64,000 nucleotides of DNA, taken from Sphingomonas oligophenolica. GTDB taxonomy: Bacteria > Pseudomonadota > Alphaproteobacteria > Sphingomonadales > Sphingomonadaceae. This document shows, in pieces, positions 62,798-64,000 of this stretch (position 1 is the first letter of the stretch; every line of letters starts with the position of its first letter). A model generated the notes under the pieces. That model did not search any database, was not told where the DNA came from, and saw nothing but the letters and a program-made list of their open reading frames with translations. The stretch covers positions 33,732 through 97,731 of the forward strand of contig NZ_RCZK01000009.1 of assembly GCF_006438955.1 (NCBI RefSeq), read 5' to 3'. The translations under genes were made by a program, and so were the position numbers.

Positions 62798-63708
62798 GTG
62801 ATCACCACGTCGATTCGAGGCGTAGCGCGCCGCGCGCTGCTCGCCACCACCGCGCTCGTCGCGCTCCCTGGCATTGCGGCGGCGCAGGAAGCCCCCACCG
62901 GCATGATCAATTCGGCGCAGGGCGGCGGCAGCGCACCTGCGGGCAGCATCCAGGATCCCACGATCGTCATCGCCCAGCCGGGCACGCCCACGACCGCACG
63001 CGATACCTCGGGGCCGAACGGCGTCAATGGCGTCGGCCAGATGGTCGTCGACCAGCAGAATGGCTTTATCGGCCTGTGCACCGGCACGCTGATCAACCCG
63101 CGAACCGTGTTGTTCGCCGCGCATTGCGTCAACGAGAACGCCAACAGCACCGGGTTTCGCGACCCCTGGGCGTACGGCGCGCAGCAAGGCGGCGTCCCGA
63201 TCGCGTTCGGCTTTGCCGCGAACAACAACGTGGCGGGCAATTCGGCGTTCGGCCAGTGGCTGAACGGCGCGCTCAAATACCAGACCAACAAGGCCAACTA
63301 TCTCTACAACTTCAACCAGGTTCTCTATAATCCCGATTCGACGAAGCTGGGCGTCGGCGGCAACTTCCTCCAGGGCGACGTGGCGCTTGCCTCGCTCGAT
63401 ACCCCTGCGACCAACGTGCCGACCTGGGCAGTCCTGTTTTCCGCGCTCCCCGTGCCGAACGCGATCAATGACACCACCGGCACCGGCTATCATGTCGCCG
63501 AATATGGCTATGGCAACAACGGCGTCGGCAACACCGGCGGGGTCGGCGGGATCGACTTCCGCCGTCGCGCCGCCGAAAATTACGTCGGCCTGCTGGGCTC
63601 GCTTGACGACATCGACCTGTTCCTGTTCGGCGCGACCGGCGGGCTGCCGCAGAATCTCTACCAGCTCGATTTCGACGATCCGCGCCGTGGGACCGCGACC
63701 GCGAGAGG
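62798..63708 (+). pseudogene. trypsin-like (autotransporter-type) serine protease, truncated by an IS element
   Basis: The frame starts at GTG 62798 (GGGGAG about ten bases before) with a signal peptide (LLATTALVALPGIAAAQ). The S1-type catalytic histidine is in NPRTVLFAAHCVN and the aspartate in LQGDVALASLDTP. Sequence similarity to a protease stops after YQLDFDDPRRGTAT, before any GDSGGP serine motif, where IS sequence begins near 63709. The nucleophile, the rest of the protease domain and any beta-barrel are lost from this copy. The frame stays open through the IS end into the transposase frame. Confidence 0.82.
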
Positions 63709-64000
63709 TGGCTCGGGAAATCTGAACAGCGGGGATAAGTGGATTGCCGATCTGACCGCGGCCATGTTGGCCGCCCCAGGAGGCAAGATGAGCAAGCGAC
63801 CCCGCCGGAATCACAGCCCGGCGTTTAAGGCCAAGGTAGCTCTGGCTGCCGTAAAGGGTGAGAAGACGCTGGCCGAGTTGGCGCAGCAGTATGACGTGCA
63901 TCCAAACCTCATCAACCAGTGGCGATCCCGGCTGCTGGAGGGCGCGGCGGACGTATTCGGATCGGAGCCGGCCGCGAGCGAACCGGCGATCGACGTGACT
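63709..64000 (+). mobile_element. IS3-family insertion sequence, left part
   Basis: The transposase OrfA frame begins at 63788, about 80 bases after a probable left end starting TGGCTCGGGAAATCTGAACA at 63709; the TG start fits IS3-family termini. The right end, OrfB and the target duplication lie beyond the window, so the exact end is inferred from where protease similarity stops. Confidence 0.75.
63788..64000 (+). CDS. IS3-family transposase OrfA, partial
   Basis: The 71 codons visible encode a helix-turn-helix transposase N-terminus: NHSPAFKAKVALAAVKGEKT, LAELAQQYDVHPNLINQWRS and RLLEGAADVFG, the IS3/IS911 OrfA pattern. AGGAGG lies eight bases before ATG 63788. It runs off the right edge. 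It is in the same frame as the interrupted protease gene, with no stop codon between them. Confidence 0.92.
   Translation, partial: MSKRPRRNHSPAFKAKVALAAVKGEKTLAELAQQYDVHPNLINQWRSRLLEGAADVFGSEPAASEPAIDVT

Overview
The window is a GC-rich chromosomal stretch of an alphaproteobacterium, most likely a sphingomonad (Sphingomonas or a close relative). The reasons are the very high GC with strong third-position GC bias, and a set of genes typical of the group: an ATP12-type chaperone, an alphaproteobacterial SspB, a UPF0314 protein, a DUF2459 protein, tightly overlapping ATGA/TGATG gene junctions, and many palindromic repeats of sphingomonad type (CCGTTCG...CGAACGG and several others). This assignment is inference from gene content. 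I saw no rRNA, tRNA, CRISPR array or prophage.

Layout. 1-1.5 kb: ribosomal stalk genes rplJ-rplL behind a structured leader. 1.5-4.7 kb: two small regulator/membrane-protein modules (XRE regulator plus membrane protein), one with a nonsense codon, and a secreted alpha/beta hydrolase. 4.7-7.1 kb: a ClpP-like protease, a caspase-like C13 peptidase and a RelBE-type toxin-antitoxin pair. 7.1-9.7 kb: sdhCDA without sdhB. 9.8-12.6 kb: two tandem soluble globin-type chemotaxis receptors. 12.6-18 kb: an SDR, prmA, a cold-shock gene, phhA, a DUF2459 protein and a phosphodiesterase. 18-25.7 kb: a molybdenum hydroxylase operon with two large subunits plus XdhC and a nucleotidyltransferase for cofactor maturation. 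25.7-35.9 kb, minus strand: the propionyl-CoA to succinyl-CoA pathway (pccB, epimerase, mutase, pccA) with bioB, which makes the biotin that pccA uses.

36.1-37.1 kb has no convincing gene. It carries a candidate structured minus-strand RNA with five UUCG-capped hairpins and an intrinsic terminator, DnaA-box-like 9-mers, and an upstream element shared with a second glycine-zipper gene. 37-48 kb: glycine-zipper envelope proteins, OsmC, crcB, an RluC-type pseudouridine synthase, a YcbB-type L,D-transpeptidase, a HAD phosphatase, ATP12, gmk and fumC. 48.5-52.8 kb: sspB, then hisB-hisH-hisA-hisF-hisE and a HIT protein; a long inverted repeat sits inside the his operon. 52.9-62.4 kb: an amino-acid permease, a PfkB kinase, a sirtuin, fatty-acid-type enzymes, a nitroreductase and an RhlE helicase. 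At the right edge a trypsin-like autotransporter protease is cut by an IS3-family element, and the two reading frames are fused.

The most notable features are repeat-driven. A roughly 100-bp palindromic repeat is inserted in frame inside pccA, and a second copy supplies what looks like the pccA ribosome-binding site. A separate 25-bp palindrome is nested in two REP elements and in an unrelated repeat, with a compensatory base-pair change between copies.
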